A stretch of 64,000 nt of DNA from Lepidostoma basale (GCA_022606425.2 JAHDVF020000880.1:868001-932000), one strand, 5' to 3'. Positions 17,523 to 26,790 are shown, counted from the stretch's first letter. Notes: generated by a model from the sequence alone, not told the origin. Translations and numbers: made by a program.

Positions 17523-17624
17523 CCTACCGTGGTTAAATACAAAGTTGTTTTATTTATATAATTATTTAAAATTATAATATATAACATGTATACGAGTATA
17601 TTGTGAAAAGTATTTGTGTGATTT

Positions 17625-17840
17625 GGATAACAACGTGTGATTTCCCCTTCTCGACCGACGTTTCGGAGGTCATTGCAATATCCATCTTCAGGGTTATGTG
17701 GTAGTTGGTGGGTTATGTGGAAATTGGTTGTGGTATTACGTGGTAGTTTACCACTACCACATTACCCTGAATATGGAGACTGCAACGATATCCGAATCGT
17801 CAGCCGAGAAGAAGAAATCACACGTTGTTACCCAATATTA
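17625..17840. repeat. Foldback family m with hammerhead arms
   Basis: Left arm about 17625-17711, right arm about 17747-17835: AACAACGTGTGATTTCCCCT inverted against GAAATCACACGTTGTT, and TGTGGTAGT against ACTACCACA at the centre. The inner spacer itself repeats GTGGTAGTT / TTATGTGG. It lies only 54 bp from the family q foldback. Confidence 0.75.
17651..17694 (-). ncRNA. Hammerhead ribozyme, family m
   Basis: Minus strand: CTGAAGA (17685-17691), extra T, helix II GGA...TCC (3 bp closing a 13-base loop), GAAAC-GTC with a helix III of one or two pairs (palindrome ACGT), then GGT pairing with ACC of helix I. Core canonical. The right arm copy has decayed (CTGAATA, GAATC). Confidence 0.6.
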
Positions 17841-18059
17841 CACAAAACATATTGCTGCCAACCTTGAAAATTTACGCAATTAATTGTGAAAAGTAGTCCC
17901 AATTATATATGGAAGTTTGACAAATTAAAATGGACACTTTTGGGAAAAGGTATTTTATAAATAATTAGAAAATAGTTAGTTTTTCTGTTTTAGAAGAATA
18001 GGCGCATGACGGATTAAGCTATAAGTGGAAACGGCGACAAACTGGACTTACTGAATTAA

Positions 18060-18300
18060 TATGAAAATCAATAAAATGACTTTTATATTCTGTTATCACA
18101 CCACTTTATTTTGTTTTATCGAACATTGGTTTCGCTTCGGCCAGAGCTTCGTCAGGGTTACAAAAAAAATATATAAATATAATATATCTGGAGGCATGTT
18201 GATAATAGACAGAAAATGGAGAAAAATATCAAGGGTTAGTGGTTGGAACAAAATGGTGCATTTACAGTAATCGAAATTGATTAACTGTCAAGTTAACATA
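18060..18300. repeat. Foldback family l, half element
   Basis: One arm with AT-rich border (AATAAAATGACTTTTATATT) and a minus-strand hammerhead. No inverted partner was found to the right; the arm stops near the AATGGTGCATTTACAG region. Confidence 0.5.
18108..18170 (-). ncRNA. Hammerhead ribozyme, family l
   Basis: Minus strand: CTGACGA (18149-18155, N7 = C), extra A, helix II GCT...AGC (3 bp, perhaps extended), GAAAC, loop CAAT, GTT cut site. The distal helix I pairs TTTTGT with ACAAAA across an internal loop. Core canonical apart from the extra A; the first helix I pair is mismatched. Confidence 0.6.
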
Positions 18301-18775
18301 AATTTTAATTTGTTTTTTTGTCAACTTATACCACTCGTGATTGCTTGTGTAGATGAGAATATGGAGTGTAGCGTACAACAAGTATATGTATAAAATTAAA
18401 ATATACTTTACAAATAAATACAAGTATGAGAAGAGTTAATCAAATCGTATCTATACATTGATTTTAGAAATTTAATTGATATTTCATCTACAATTTTTTT
18501 TACTTATAATATTTCTCAGTAAGGACAGTTTTATTATAAATGTGAGATTACATTCTTGTAGAATATGTATAGAGAAACTGAAGATTCTCGGAAGAGGCAG
18601 AGACCCGCCCCAGGTTGTCAAGCGAGCTATGATGAATGATGATTAGGGGATCGAAATTCTTTGTTACATCTAACTACGGGGTAGACAAAAGACGGCGTTG
18701 CTATACACGATATTTATCAAGATATCATATTACGCTATACTAAAACAGCTGACGTATGGTCACAATAAATCATCC
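18301..18775. other. No recognised feature
   Basis: AT-rich DNA. CGGAAGAGGCAGAGACCCGC at about 18582-18601 could be a scrap of a retrotransposon tail, but it is too short to assign. Confidence 0.3.
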
Positions 18776-19020
18776 AACTTCTTCTTCTTGATTTAGCCCT
18801 TTTCGGCTCTTATTATCTGTGTCAAGTTCTTTCTAGAGAATTGGACTGCTAGTTGTTACTCCATCCTTTTGGAGGTCGTCATCGATGTGTGCTTTCTTGA
18901 TCCCTTGCTACTCTCACGGTTCTCGAAGATTTCATTCTGCTAACATGTTCATTCCAGAACTTTATTCTCGCCGTCCTCATCTTATAATTTCTTTGGCTTC
19001 TCATAAACTTCGGATATCGG
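18776..19020 (-). pseudogene. Non-LTR ORF2 tail, unassigned family
   Basis: Minus strand reads RRIKFWNEHVSRMKSSRTV, RVARDQESTHRSRTSKRME and FSRKNLTQIIRAEKG, ending in an AAGAAGAAG 3' terminus. It resembles NL-D/NL-I tails (WNEHV-RM) but is distinct. About 240 bp, no RT. Confidence 0.6.
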
Positions 19021-19034
19021 TCACGACACGGTGT

Positions 19035-19130
19035 ATAAAAGTATATGAATCGAGAGATGTATGTCAGAAAAAAAACAATGTGGCGGTCAATGCTTTCTGC
19101 CCACCCCTTCGGGAGACGGCGTGATGTTTA
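19035..19130 (+). pseudogene. NL-A 3' end, short
   Basis: ATGAATCGAGAGATGTATGT, GTGTGGCGGTCAATGCTTTC-like sequence, then CCCCTTCGGGAGACGGCGTG and ATG: the terminal 95 bp of NL-A. Confidence 0.75.
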
Positions 19131-19134
19131 ATTC

Positions 19135-19590
19135 ATATTCTTCTTCTTTCGGTACCGTGTTTAGTTCCCCCAACGTTGGCAATCACTGTAGCAAAGGCAT
19201 ATCTATCCTGCGGCATTTGGAACAGGTTCTGAACTCTTGTTATTCCTGTCCACTCTCTAATGTTCAACAGCCAGTACCACTGCCTTCTACCAACTCCCTG
19301 GCGTCCCTCCACTTTACTCATTAATATCAGTCGAAGGAGGTGGTATTTTTCTCCCCTTAGCATATGACCCAAATATGACACAACAGCTCTCTATTGGCTC
19401 TGGCTCTCTGTAGTACGTCTGCATTACTGACCCTATTGGTCCACGGTATACGAAGCATTCTGCGGTTTATCCACATCTCGAACGCTTCTAACCGGTTCAT
19501 TACATTCACTTTCAGAGTCCAGGTTTCGCAGCCATATAGTAGAACAAACCATATATAACATTTAATCATTCTTTGGGTAATTAATTAGTT
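19135..19590 (-). pseudogene. Non-LTR ORF2 C-terminus (NL-B)
   Basis: Two minus frames. 19357-19569 reads LLYGCETWTLKVNVMNRLEA, WINRRMLRIPWTNRVSNADV and LQRARANRELL. After a frame change, 19133-19381 reads YLGHMLRGEKYHLLRLILM, GRRQWYWLLNIREWTGITRV and QDRYAFATVIANVGGT. Best view of the NL-B C-terminal domain, about 150 residues. Confidence 0.8.
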
Positions 19591-19599
19591 CATTTTCTC

Positions 19600-20284
19600 G
19601 ATTAACGAATTCAACCTTTGTAAAATGTCAAAAATAAATAAACACATTGTAAATTGCATTACTTGTGAAAATTCAAATAAATGTAATTGTCGTTTTTCCT
19701 CCATTAAATTTATTTGTGTTTTGAGAATATATTTGTCATTATCATAAAAATAATAAATGCTGGGTTGTACGTCAACCTACAAGGGGTTAAATGTGTATAT
19801 GTTGTGGAATTGTAACATAATGCATACGAAAACAAATGTAATGGTATATTATGTTGTGTAAACGAGATCTGTAGGTACTCCGCTTAAGGGTTAACTGCCA
19901 GGCTTTGTGGGATCGTTAGGTAGAAATACTATGGCCATTTACAAAAATGTTTCTCTGTACCTAGCTAGTTTCGGGATAACAAAATACAATTACCCCGGCC
20001 TGTTTAAAACACAACGACACCATGATTAAAGTGACTCCTTTGAATTCTCTGTTCTCTTATTCCAACTAGGATATAAAAACCAAAACGGACCGGGGAAAAC
20101 TAGACACTCAAAATTCTAGGGCTTAACTGGTGAATAATGAATAGCGGGGAAGGTTACAAAAATCAGTTGAAACTCTTTGAATAATAAATAGAATTCAGAT
20201 GTCGAAAGAAACAAGTGTGCGTGCTTTATGTAAAGCATTTATTACAAACACGTCTTTGCTTTGATTAGAATTGTATTATCTTAT
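19600..20284. other. No recognised feature
   Basis: AT-rich flanks with a less AT-rich middle (about 19860-20130; AATTACCCCGGCCTGTTTAA and GGACCGGGGAAAACTAGAC). No matching repeat and no splice-bounded frame. Confidence 0.35.
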
Positions 20285-20470
20285 TTCTTCTGTTCCTGGG
20301 TTGTTGACGTCCAACTGTCTTGCCATCTGTTGAGTGGTCTTCCTTGAGGTATTTTATTTGAGGCTTCACTAATCACTTTTTTAGAACATGCTCTCTCAAG
20401 TAAAGTATTTTCTGTCTTCTCTATCGCACAACATGAGATGGCATAATTTCTTGATGGTAGTGATTTTCAT
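20285..20470 (-). pseudogene. Possible non-LTR tail, unassigned
   Basis: Minus strand carries MPSHVVR, REHVLKK, IKYLKEDHSTDGKTVGRQQ and a basic end, the usual composition of ORF2 tails. Stops interrupt it. Weak call. Confidence 0.35.
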
Positions 20471-20529
20471 TTTGTAAAACTCCATTATAAAATAAATAAT
20501 GATAATGCAATTACTTTTTCGGTTTAACA

Positions 20530-20650
20530 TTGATTTTTTTTAATACAATTTAAAAATATATAAAAACAAATTTGTTTAGCCTTTCGAGGACATTCTCAAA
20601 TTTAATGATTTGGGAATGCCGTTAATAGTTTAAACAAATGTGTAACTAGA
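20530..20650. repeat. Foldback family k variant
   Basis: AAATTTGTTTAGCCTTTCGA, GGACATTCTCAAATTTAATG on the left and GATTTGGGAATGCC, TTTAAACAAATGTG on the right are imperfect inverted copies. Related to the variant at 34.75-34.85 kb (GAATGCCCTCGAAAGG then TGAAACAAATTTG). Confidence 0.55.
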
Positions 20651-20880
20651 AAATGCAATCAAGTTTTCTTTACACATAATATTTTAGGGTAGATATTTCT
20701 AATTTAGGAATTATTCACTCTCGAAGACTACATTTGCAGCACATACGAGTATTATAATGTATCTTCTAAAACATTTCTTAAGTTCCTTACAACTCAATTG
20801 TACGTATTATTATGATGCACTGTGTCTGAGCTAATTCCCGTTTTAGGCCTCGTTTCCTGCAAATGAAGCTTGCTAACACT
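20651..20880. other. No recognised feature
   Basis: AT-rich, no repeat match. Confidence 0.3.
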
Positions 20881-20929
20881 GTGGGTTAATCATAATTGGT
20901 TTTGGCAAGTTTTTCACGTAAAAAACAAT

Positions 20930-21185
20930 CCTGGCATTTAAAAATGTTAGTACGAATGAAACGAAAAAAGGTCTGTTTTAAAGAAGTTATATTATATTTT
21001 ATTGGAATGACATGTTTCGCGCTGCAATGTTACGTGTGCCTTAGTAGGGCAAAACATATCTTTCCCATAAAATATAATAAAACTTCTATAAAACAGAATT
21101 CATTCGTATTTATTATTTCATATGAAGTTTTACATTGTTGTCTAAGAAATTATAAATTTATTAATACGGTTTTCTAAAAATACAA
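20930..21185. repeat. Foldback family k
   Basis: Left arm TATTATATTTTATTGGAATG, ACATGTTTCGC; right arm CATATCTTTCCCATAAAATA, TAATAAAACTTCTATAAAAC. Outer borders GTACGAATGAAACG and CATTCGTATTTATT plus GAAGTTTTACATTGTTGTCT are the family borders. The core has decayed (GGGCAAAACA for GGCGAAACA). Confidence 0.7.
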
Positions 21186-21224
21186 TATTCATATTTTAAA
21201 ATTTCAACAACAACAACAACTACA

Positions 21225-21750
21225 AATCATCACGCCGTTTCCCCGCAGAGGTAGGCAGAGATAATGGACCGCCACACTACTCTATCATGACATACCTCTC
21301 TAGCTTTCTCCACATTCATCCAGTGAGTAATACACGCACGTCGATTCTTCCGACTGTTAACATGACCTTTAAAGTTAGTTTAATTTGGTCATGCCATGTT
21401 TTCCTTGGTCTGCATCGACTGCGTACTCCATTTACATCGGAAACGTACACTAATTTAACTATCCTTTTTTCACCCATGCGCTCCGTATGTCCGAACCAAC
21501 GCAGCGATCCTTTCATAATTTTGTTCATAATACCTTCTTTCGCTCTACATTCCTTTCTAATATCAGCATTTGAGATTCTGTCGTACATCGTTCTACCACA
21601 CATACGTCTTAAGGACCTCATCTCTACCGCATTTATTCTGCTCTCATCCTTCTTCTGCCAGTTCCATGCTTCGCTTCAATACATTAGGGCTGAGGTCAGA
21701 ACTCCATTATGAACGGCCATTTTCGCTTTCATTGATAAGTTTTTGACTAT
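21225..21750 (-). pseudogene. Non-LTR ORF2 C-terminus (NL-A)
   Basis: Minus frame 21316-21621 reads MRSLRRMCGRTMYDRISNAD, IRKECRAKEGIMNKIMKGS, LRWFGHTERMGEKRIVKLV and RCRPRKTWHDQIK. Upstream, out of frame, MYG-EAWNWQKKDE is visible. The 3' end lies at 21226 (ATCACGCCGTTTCCCCGCAG in complement). Good second view of the NL-A tail. Confidence 0.82.
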
Positions 21751-21784
21751 AAATAATTTAAGATACTGTTAAGTCATCTTTAGA

Positions 21785-21870
21785 GAGGGTTCGGGCAATG
21801 AAATATTAGCACGGGCGAGTACATCGCCTTGTGGTGACTCCATATCACCGAACTTCATTCGATATACGGC
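21785..21870 (-). pseudogene. Jockey-like ORF2 scrap
   Basis: CGAGTACATCGCCTTGTGGT then GACTCCATATCACCGAAC is the complement of the VIWSPHEARYS block seen at 44.3 kb. Under 100 bp. Confidence 0.55.
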
Positions 21871-21899
21871 CATCAGTATAAGTAGTAGGGTTCAAAAGG

Positions 21900-22260
21900 G
21901 TAGTAGGGCTACGATGGGGTATGTTTTGCTGCAAAATAAGCCTCTACAAAATGTCGTATAAACACTACTATCAAGTCCAACTCTCTAGCGTCCACGAGAG
22001 GTCATTTAAAGACCCCGCGAACCCCGGGTAATGTGGCACATATTACTTTGTGCCATAGCAGATAGAGAGGGGAAGAATGGCGAGCTTCCAGCGCCATAAA
22101 ACTGGATACACTCCGAGGTAACCCCGACAGAAAATCCTCCAGAGAAGGCAAGGGGATACCACTCTGGATATTTTTCCCCAGGTCATCACCATGAGGCCTA
22201 CTTAAGGGTGATAGTCAACGTTAGGGAGACCTGACAAGACACAGAAAGAAGTATAAGTAA
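21900..22260 (+). repeat. Unassigned repeat ending in an NL-B-like terminus
   Basis: The last 55 bases (GTGATAGTCAACGTTAGGGA, GACCTGACAAGACACAGAAA) match the NL-B 3' end in sense orientation. The 300 bases before it (GACCCCGCGAACCCCGGG, GGTAACCCCGACAGAAAATC) are GC-richer, with no readable ORF2 tail. Confidence 0.4.
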
Positions 22261-22580
22261 TTGTAAATGATGCATCATTTTCTTCTGTTTTCTTTATTCG
22301 TGGGCTACACATTCGCTCAAGTGGCGTTTTAGCGTGTATTTGCTGGGGCCGTTGGGGTTTAGAAAACAATGGCCATTTTAATTGCCGGGCACTTTGTTGT
22401 GGGGCGTGCGACAAGATGGACGGACGATAGGCGAGGCTCCGCCCCCCGGGGCCTGACGAGATAAGCGGAGTCCCGAAGCACACTCGTACAGCCAGGCACG
22501 ATAGCGGGACAATGCGCGAAGACAATTGAATAACTGCTATAAATTCTGTATGGGCTTTTGTGCTATATAAAACCAAGTTA
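22261..22580. other. GC-richer single-copy island
   Basis: GGGCCGTTGGGGTTTAGAAA, ACAATGGCCATTTTAATTG, CGAGGCTCCGCCCCCCGGGG and CGATAGCGGGACAATGCGCG. No repeat match. A minus frame of 124 codons spans it, but its product is not recognisable and codon use looks random. It shares the short word AACAATGGCC with 8040-8400. It may be regulatory or conserved non-coding DNA. Confidence 0.35.
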
Positions 22581-22859
22581 AGTATTATTATAATGCGTAA
22601 TAAATATAAATAATGGTGTGCTACATAAAGAGCAATCTTGGATTCTCCTTACAATTATATAAGAATTTAAAATCACGCATAAAAATACACAATATATATT
22701 AAAATAATAATAATAATAATAAAAACACAGGTATAATAAAGACACTCTTTTTTATTTATTATATTATTATATTATACGAGTATATCTAAAGCAAAGTTAT
22801 TTAATTTATCAGTTTATAATGTTAAAGTATCATAATGTTTGGCCAAAACAATGGACTAA

Positions 22860-23220
22860 TTAATTATATTTTTATTTTTGATAATTAATATTTTAAGTGC
22901 GCCGTTTTGTTAGATCAATTAGGTACACCAAGGGTGTACTAGGAAAATACTGACTAAATAGTGTAATCTTTAGAAGTTTCATAAATTTAATATTACTATC
23001 CTCCTACTTAATACTAACATGGAGGCTATTCCACGCCAACGGACCCGCAACGCTGAAAGCACGATCATAATTATAAACTTTATTTATTGGCTCTGACTGA
23101 AATTGTAATGTAGTTAGCATTTGTTTCTACTGATCGGAGTAAACGTTGCCTTTCCGTTGGCTTAGGTGTTACGCAGAGGTCCGAAATATACGTTGACGCT
23201 CTATACGCTCTATACCTACA
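22860..23220 (-). pseudogene. CR1/L2-like element 3' region
   Basis: The 3' UTR block (AAGTGCGCCGTTTTGTTAGA, TCAATTAGGTACACC) is followed inward by complement sequence for a broken C-terminus (GCTATTCCACGCCAACGGAC, CCGCAACGCTGAAAGCACGA), parallel to GIAGPTAWNRLP at 44.9 kb. Confidence 0.5.
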
Positions 23221-23403
23221 TGTTCTGTATATGTTAATTTTATTAATATTAACTAAATATAAACTATTTTATTTTCATTATCATAGCTATAAATAAACAT
23301 TTTAACAGGTTATACTTACCTGTCACTTGGTATAATCAATAGGAACATCGATTATATCAAGTAGGAAATATTTTTATTTGGTCCAATTAAGAGTTAAATA
23401 AAT

Positions 23404-23602
23404 ATTAAATAAAACGATGTTTTTTAACTACTTCCACTTTTGTCTTTATTTAGACAGCGACCTGTTTCGCCAGGCTCGCTGGCATTGACAGACTGGTGTT
23501 CAACCCACCGGTCTGTCGATGCCAGCGAGCCTGGCGAAACCGGTCACTATCTAAATAAAGACAAAAGTGGAAGTAGTTAAAATCATCGTTTTATTTAATT
23601 AT
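23404..23602. mobile_element. Near-perfect palindromic foldback with hammerheads (family n)
   Basis: Arms of about 95 bp (23404-23498 and 23506-23602) with a 7-base spacer. They share AACTACTTCCACTTTTGTCT, TTATTTAGACAG and GCCAGGCTCGCTGGCAT with only a handful of differences. Right arm ribozyme on plus, left on minus: outward. Confidence 0.85.
23506..23552 (+). ncRNA. Hammerhead-like ribozyme, family n (A6 to U)
   Basis: CTGTCGA (23513-23519), extra T, helix II GCCAG-CGAGC-CTGGC (5 bp), GAAAC, palindromic ACCGGT, cut site GTC (23543-23545). Proximal helix I is GGT with ACT (one wobble). Everything is regular except position 6 of the core, which is T instead of A in both arms; the left arm additionally has CTGTCAA. 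Confidence 0.5.
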
Positions 23603-23624
23603 TATTTAAAATGAACTTCCATCA

Positions 23625-24060
23625 AGAGATTTCAGTAAAATCATTTGATTATCTTTAGGGTTAAATATCTTATTTTATATCGCTGTTCAAAAAACATGCC
23701 TTTGATAGTACTTAAATAATTAGTAATATAAAGCACTACATAGACGAGAGTGCTTTGAGTTCTGATACGGGTTCAAAACACAGTACATGGACAATGCTCT
23801 ATTTACGAGACAAAAGCGGTTGATGTGGTCAAAAGCGCTGCCAATGAAATGGCCAAGACATTACATCAGAAACACTCGATTGTCACTTTTCTTTTATATG
23901 GATTCTGATATTGGATATGGATCTTAATATGAATAACAATCACTACGCTGGCAGAAGAAGTCTTAGATACTGATCATATTTCATATACCTACTCTGACAA
24001 GTGATGGAACATCAGCCTATCATAAAACCCATTTTTTTTATGAAATTTAAAATAACTTTG
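23625..24060. other. No recognised feature
   Basis: Moderately AT-rich, no repeats matched. GATATTGGATATGGATC and similar short direct repeats near 23910 look incidental. Confidence 0.3.
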
Positions 24061-24061
24061 T

Positions 24062-24150
24062 TTAATCCACTAATTATTAAATAAATAAAAAAAACACGAC
24101 ATATTTCGGAAGATACCTCCATCTTCAGGTGTAAAAATATAATAAAAACT
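24062..24150 (-). repeat. Foldback family o, half element with hammerhead
   Basis: A single arm: AATTATTAAATAAATAAAAA border, hammerhead, then TAAAAATATAATAAAAACTT. Its other arm is replaced by an NL-A 3' end at 24155. Confidence 0.5.
24094..24131 (-). ncRNA. Hammerhead ribozyme motif, family o
   Basis: Minus strand: CAC-CTGAAGA (24122-24128), extra T, helix II GGAGG-TATC-TTCC, GAAAT (canonical C lost), ATGTC, GTG. Proximal helix I CAC/GTG is perfect. Helix III would be the palindrome ACATGT but for the C-to-T change. Confidence 0.55.
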
Positions 24151-24154
24151 TAGC

Positions 24155-24380
24155 AAAGAAAGACTAGAGGAAGACCGAGGAAAACGTGGCACGATCAAAT
24201 AAATCGAATATTGAATGTCGGCCATGTGAGGAGTCAGAGAAATCGACGCGCGTGCATGACACGATGTATGAATGTTGAGGAAGCGAGAGAAATATATCAG
24301 GAAAGAAAAGTGTGGCAGTTCATTATTTCTGCCTACCCTATCGGAGAGACGGCGTGATGGTTAGTTAGTTAGTTAGTTAA
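24155..24380 (+). pseudogene. NL-A 3' end
   Basis: CTAGAGGAAGACCGAGGAAA, ACGTGGCACGATCAAATAAA, the tail to GAGACGGCGTGATGG, then TTAGTTAGTTAGTTAGTTA. Shows the (TTAG)n terminus of the family most clearly. Confidence 0.85.
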
Positions 24381-24519
24381 GAAATACTAATATAAAAACG
24401 CATTTAAAATTCGATACAATAATTCAAATTTAAAATTAACCCGGGCTATTTGTTATGAGTACTAATAATTATTTTTTACAGTAAGTTTGAGTTCTTACTG
24501 TTAAAAAAAATCATATATA

Positions 24520-25055
24520 ATACATTACAGATATAACAAACATATTTATAGTTTTAGGCATATATTTGAGAACATATAAAGTACCAGGAACTTCATGAGA
24601 GATGGTTCTAATTTAGAAAGGCAATATACTCTATAAAGTCAAGAGTGTTTGGCTTCTGAACGCACTTTTACTAATATGAAAGTTCTCATGTTAAGCAGAC
24701 TAATAATTGCTCTTCCCACCGGCATCAATAGAGGCAGGTTGGTTCTTGTGGCCAGCATAAACAACAATCTATGCTGGCACTGTCGGAGATATCTGTTGGG
24801 AACAAAAATACCAACACTCTTTAATACGGCTGAGTACTCAAAATATCCCCTAATTAATCTAAAGAAATGGGTTATGAGATCCGTATCATAGAAACTGCAG
24901 ATAATTGAACCCAACCTTCCCAAAAGAAATGATGTGGGGTAGAGCCAAATATAGCTTCCACATTCCTTCAAGTAGAGATTCCTCGGATTTTTTTACTGAA
25001 CCTTCTCCAGCTTAAGGGAATATTTCGAACCCTCTCCAGCATAAAAAATATGTTG
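24520..25055 (-). pseudogene. Jockey-like ORF2 C-terminus and 3' UTR
   Basis: Minus frame 24639-24971 (110 codons) reads MKECGSYIWLYPTSFLLGRL, ITHFFRLIRGYFEYSAVLKS, and LLMPVGRAIISLLNM. It matches the 43.7-44.6 kb copy, as does the 3' UTR at 24520-24640 (TTATAGTTTTAGGC, ATATTTGAGAACA). Confidence 0.75.
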
Positions 25056-25250
25056 ACCTTCGTGGCAGAGGTCCCGGATTCGATTCCCGGCGAAGGCAGT
25101 GTAATTGTAACACTGTCATTGGTCTGGTGTAGAATTCATGTGACAATAAAATGGCGATAGATTGGCTACCTATCACATGTCATGAGAATCAATGTAATAG
25201 CTAGAATAAATTTTATATAGTAATTGGACTCAAATGACCTGTTGTATACA
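25054..25250 (+). repeat. tRNA-derived SINE
   Basis: GACCTTCGTGGCAGAGG, B box GGATTCGATTCCCGG, CAGTGTAATTGTAACACTG, then the common body and CTATCACATGTCATGAGAAT. It ends with ACCTGTTGTATACAAGGAAA, the long-body variant cut short. Confidence 0.8.
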
Positions 25251-25259
25251 AGGAAAAAA

Positions 25260-25665
25260 AATCAGAAATATTTTTTTTTCGAATGGTATCAAATATTTGT
25301 TTTAACTCGCTTTTGTTACAATTTCGTTCCCATCCAATATTGCAAATTTCTCAAAGGTTAATTTCCATTTCGAATTGAGATATTCCTAAAAGGTCCAGAG
25401 AATAATCATCACAGCATATAAAGTGATACTCGGAGTACATAATACCTCCTTTATTACACCGTTTTCACATTTTGAAGCAGCATACAAAAGACCAAAGCAA
25501 AGAACCGCCATTTAAACCACATTCAATACGCTGAACGGCAGCGGCAGAGTTCGCTTACATGAAACGGGCACATCGTATATTGTGATATTATTGTATATAA
25601 AAAAAATTATAACTTGTAACAATGAAATTTAGTTGAGTGCACTGTACCGCTATACGAGAATCTGT
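25260..25665. other. No recognised feature
   Basis: AT-rich to mixed DNA. AACGGCAGCGGCAGAGTTCG at about 25534 is a small GC patch. No repeat match. Confidence 0.3.
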
Positions 25666-25669
25666 TATA

Positions 25670-25960
25670 TTATTCTAGGGCTCTTAGCTTTACGCTCTTA
25701 TATACTCGTACATTTGTGTCAACTGCCTTTGTTCCTTTTTCCAAAAGGGACGCGTGCGCGGGACAATGATGTTTAAACGTTCGAAATGGCGGGAAATGAA
25801 AGAAAAGGCGGGCTCGCTGAAATCTTTTTTCTGCCATCATCCACGGCCGACACAAACAATGAGGGGGTACAAACGGCTTAGTCAGAATTCCATGCGGCGG
25901 GTCGTGATTCTCTGCTATGCAAAACAAATGAAAGGCTGCACTCAAGTTTAAGCTTGAATT
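25670..25960. other. GC-richer single-copy island
   Basis: GGGACGCGTGCGCGGGACAA, AATGGCGGGAAATGAAAG and CATCCACGGCCGACACAAAC. Open frames exist on both strands (65 codons plus, 106 minus), as expected for GC-richer DNA; neither is recognisable. Candidate conserved non-coding element. Confidence 0.3.
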
Positions 25961-26044
25961 AAAAAATTCGAACCCTAGCAATTGTTTCAATATTCACAAG
26001 AAAAAATAAAACCCCTTTCTAAAACATTGTGGTGGCTTTCATAA

Positions 26045-26205
26045 TGTTTGAACTTGTACACTATTGTTTTTCTTTCTTGTTGTAGACCTAGGTGGTCTGT
26101 TCTCCAGATGGTTACTCCTTCCGTGAGATGTATTCCCAGCTGTCCTTCCGTCTTTTTGGAGGTCATCCACGAGGACGAGTCTCATGAGGCTGATTATGTA
26201 GTGCA
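26045..26205 (-). pseudogene. NL-I ORF2 tail, left part
   Basis: Complement of the 9.0-9.2 kb NL-I end (TTGTAGACCTAGGTGGTCTG, TCCAGATGGTTACTCC, GTCATCCACGAGGACGAGTC). Interrupted at ATTATGTAGTGCA by the insertion at 26206-26565. Confidence 0.65.
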
Positions 26206-26565
26206 TTATTTATTTATTTATTGTAGGGTAACATACAGTGATTGTTAATACAAATACAAATGAACAAACTTACAGTTAAATAAAGATATTGAAGGTTATC
26301 CGCCACTTACCCGAAGCTGTTATAGGACGCAGCGGTGCCCCTTCGTAAGCTTCGCTCAAACAAACCCTAGACCCGCTCCCCATCCACGCAGGACTTACAT
26401 TAGCTGGAGAATGCACCATTCCAGAAAAAATGCAAATGGCAAAAAGGGTATCTAGGCCACATTTAATCCAGTTTAATTTTAATCCACTTCTATGTCCCAA
26501 TCTAACAAAACAAAGCAAAAAATGGTACATGATTTTATGGCCTATGATTTTATGCCTATTATAAG
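26206..26565 (-). mobile_element. 5'-truncated non-LTR insertion with 13-bp target duplication
   Basis: ATTATGTAGTGCA occurs at 26193-26205 and again at 26566-26578, exactly flanking this 360-bp segment. The segment begins TTATTTATTTATTTATTG, i.e. a (TAAA)n tail on the minus strand. A minus frame of 84 codons (26276-26530) probably represents an ORF2 end, not assigned to a family. It sits inside an older NL-I copy. Confidence 0.75.
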
Positions 26566-26790
26566 ATTATGTAGTGCAATATAGGGGAGTCTGGTGGTGT
26601 CCATTCTTTGGACATAACCATACCAGTCCCTCTTTCGCTGTCTACTCTGTCTTACGAGATCAGCCTCAAATATATCTCACTGATTCTGGTGTTCCTCACC
26701 CGATGTTTCAGTGTCTTGCCTGCTACATCCTGAGTGTCTTCATCTCGGAAGTCCTCAAAATTTATTTAATCCCGACTGTATCTGCCATTG
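26566..26790 (-). pseudogene. NL-I ORF2 tail, right part
   Basis: Continues NL-I in complement: GTGCAATATAGGGGAGTCTG, CATTCTTTGGACATAACC and CATCTCGGAAGTCCTC correspond to 8860-9060. Frame broken. Confidence 0.65.

Larger units (their letters stand above)
17117..17571. mobile_element. Foldback element with two near-perfect hammerheads (family q)
   Basis: Two arms of about 190 bp (17117-17306 and 17382-17571) are inverted copies with a 75-bp spacer that holds TAAGTAAGTAAGTA. Each arm has an outer AT-rich border (AAATAATTATATAAATAAAA), the hammerhead, and an inner GC-richer block (GTAGGGGGTGCGAGAAGG). The right arm reads as ribozyme on the plus strand and the left on the minus strand, so both point outward. 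Arm identity is high, with few mismatches, so the element is fairly young or maintained. No coding sequence. Probably a non-autonomous relative of Penelope-like elements. Confidence 0.85.

Noticed and set aside
22202..22576. 124-codon minus frame in the GC-rich island as a coding gene
   Set aside because: No recognisable domain, unusual composition only, and a frame of this length is expected by chance in GC-richer DNA; kept only as an unassigned island.
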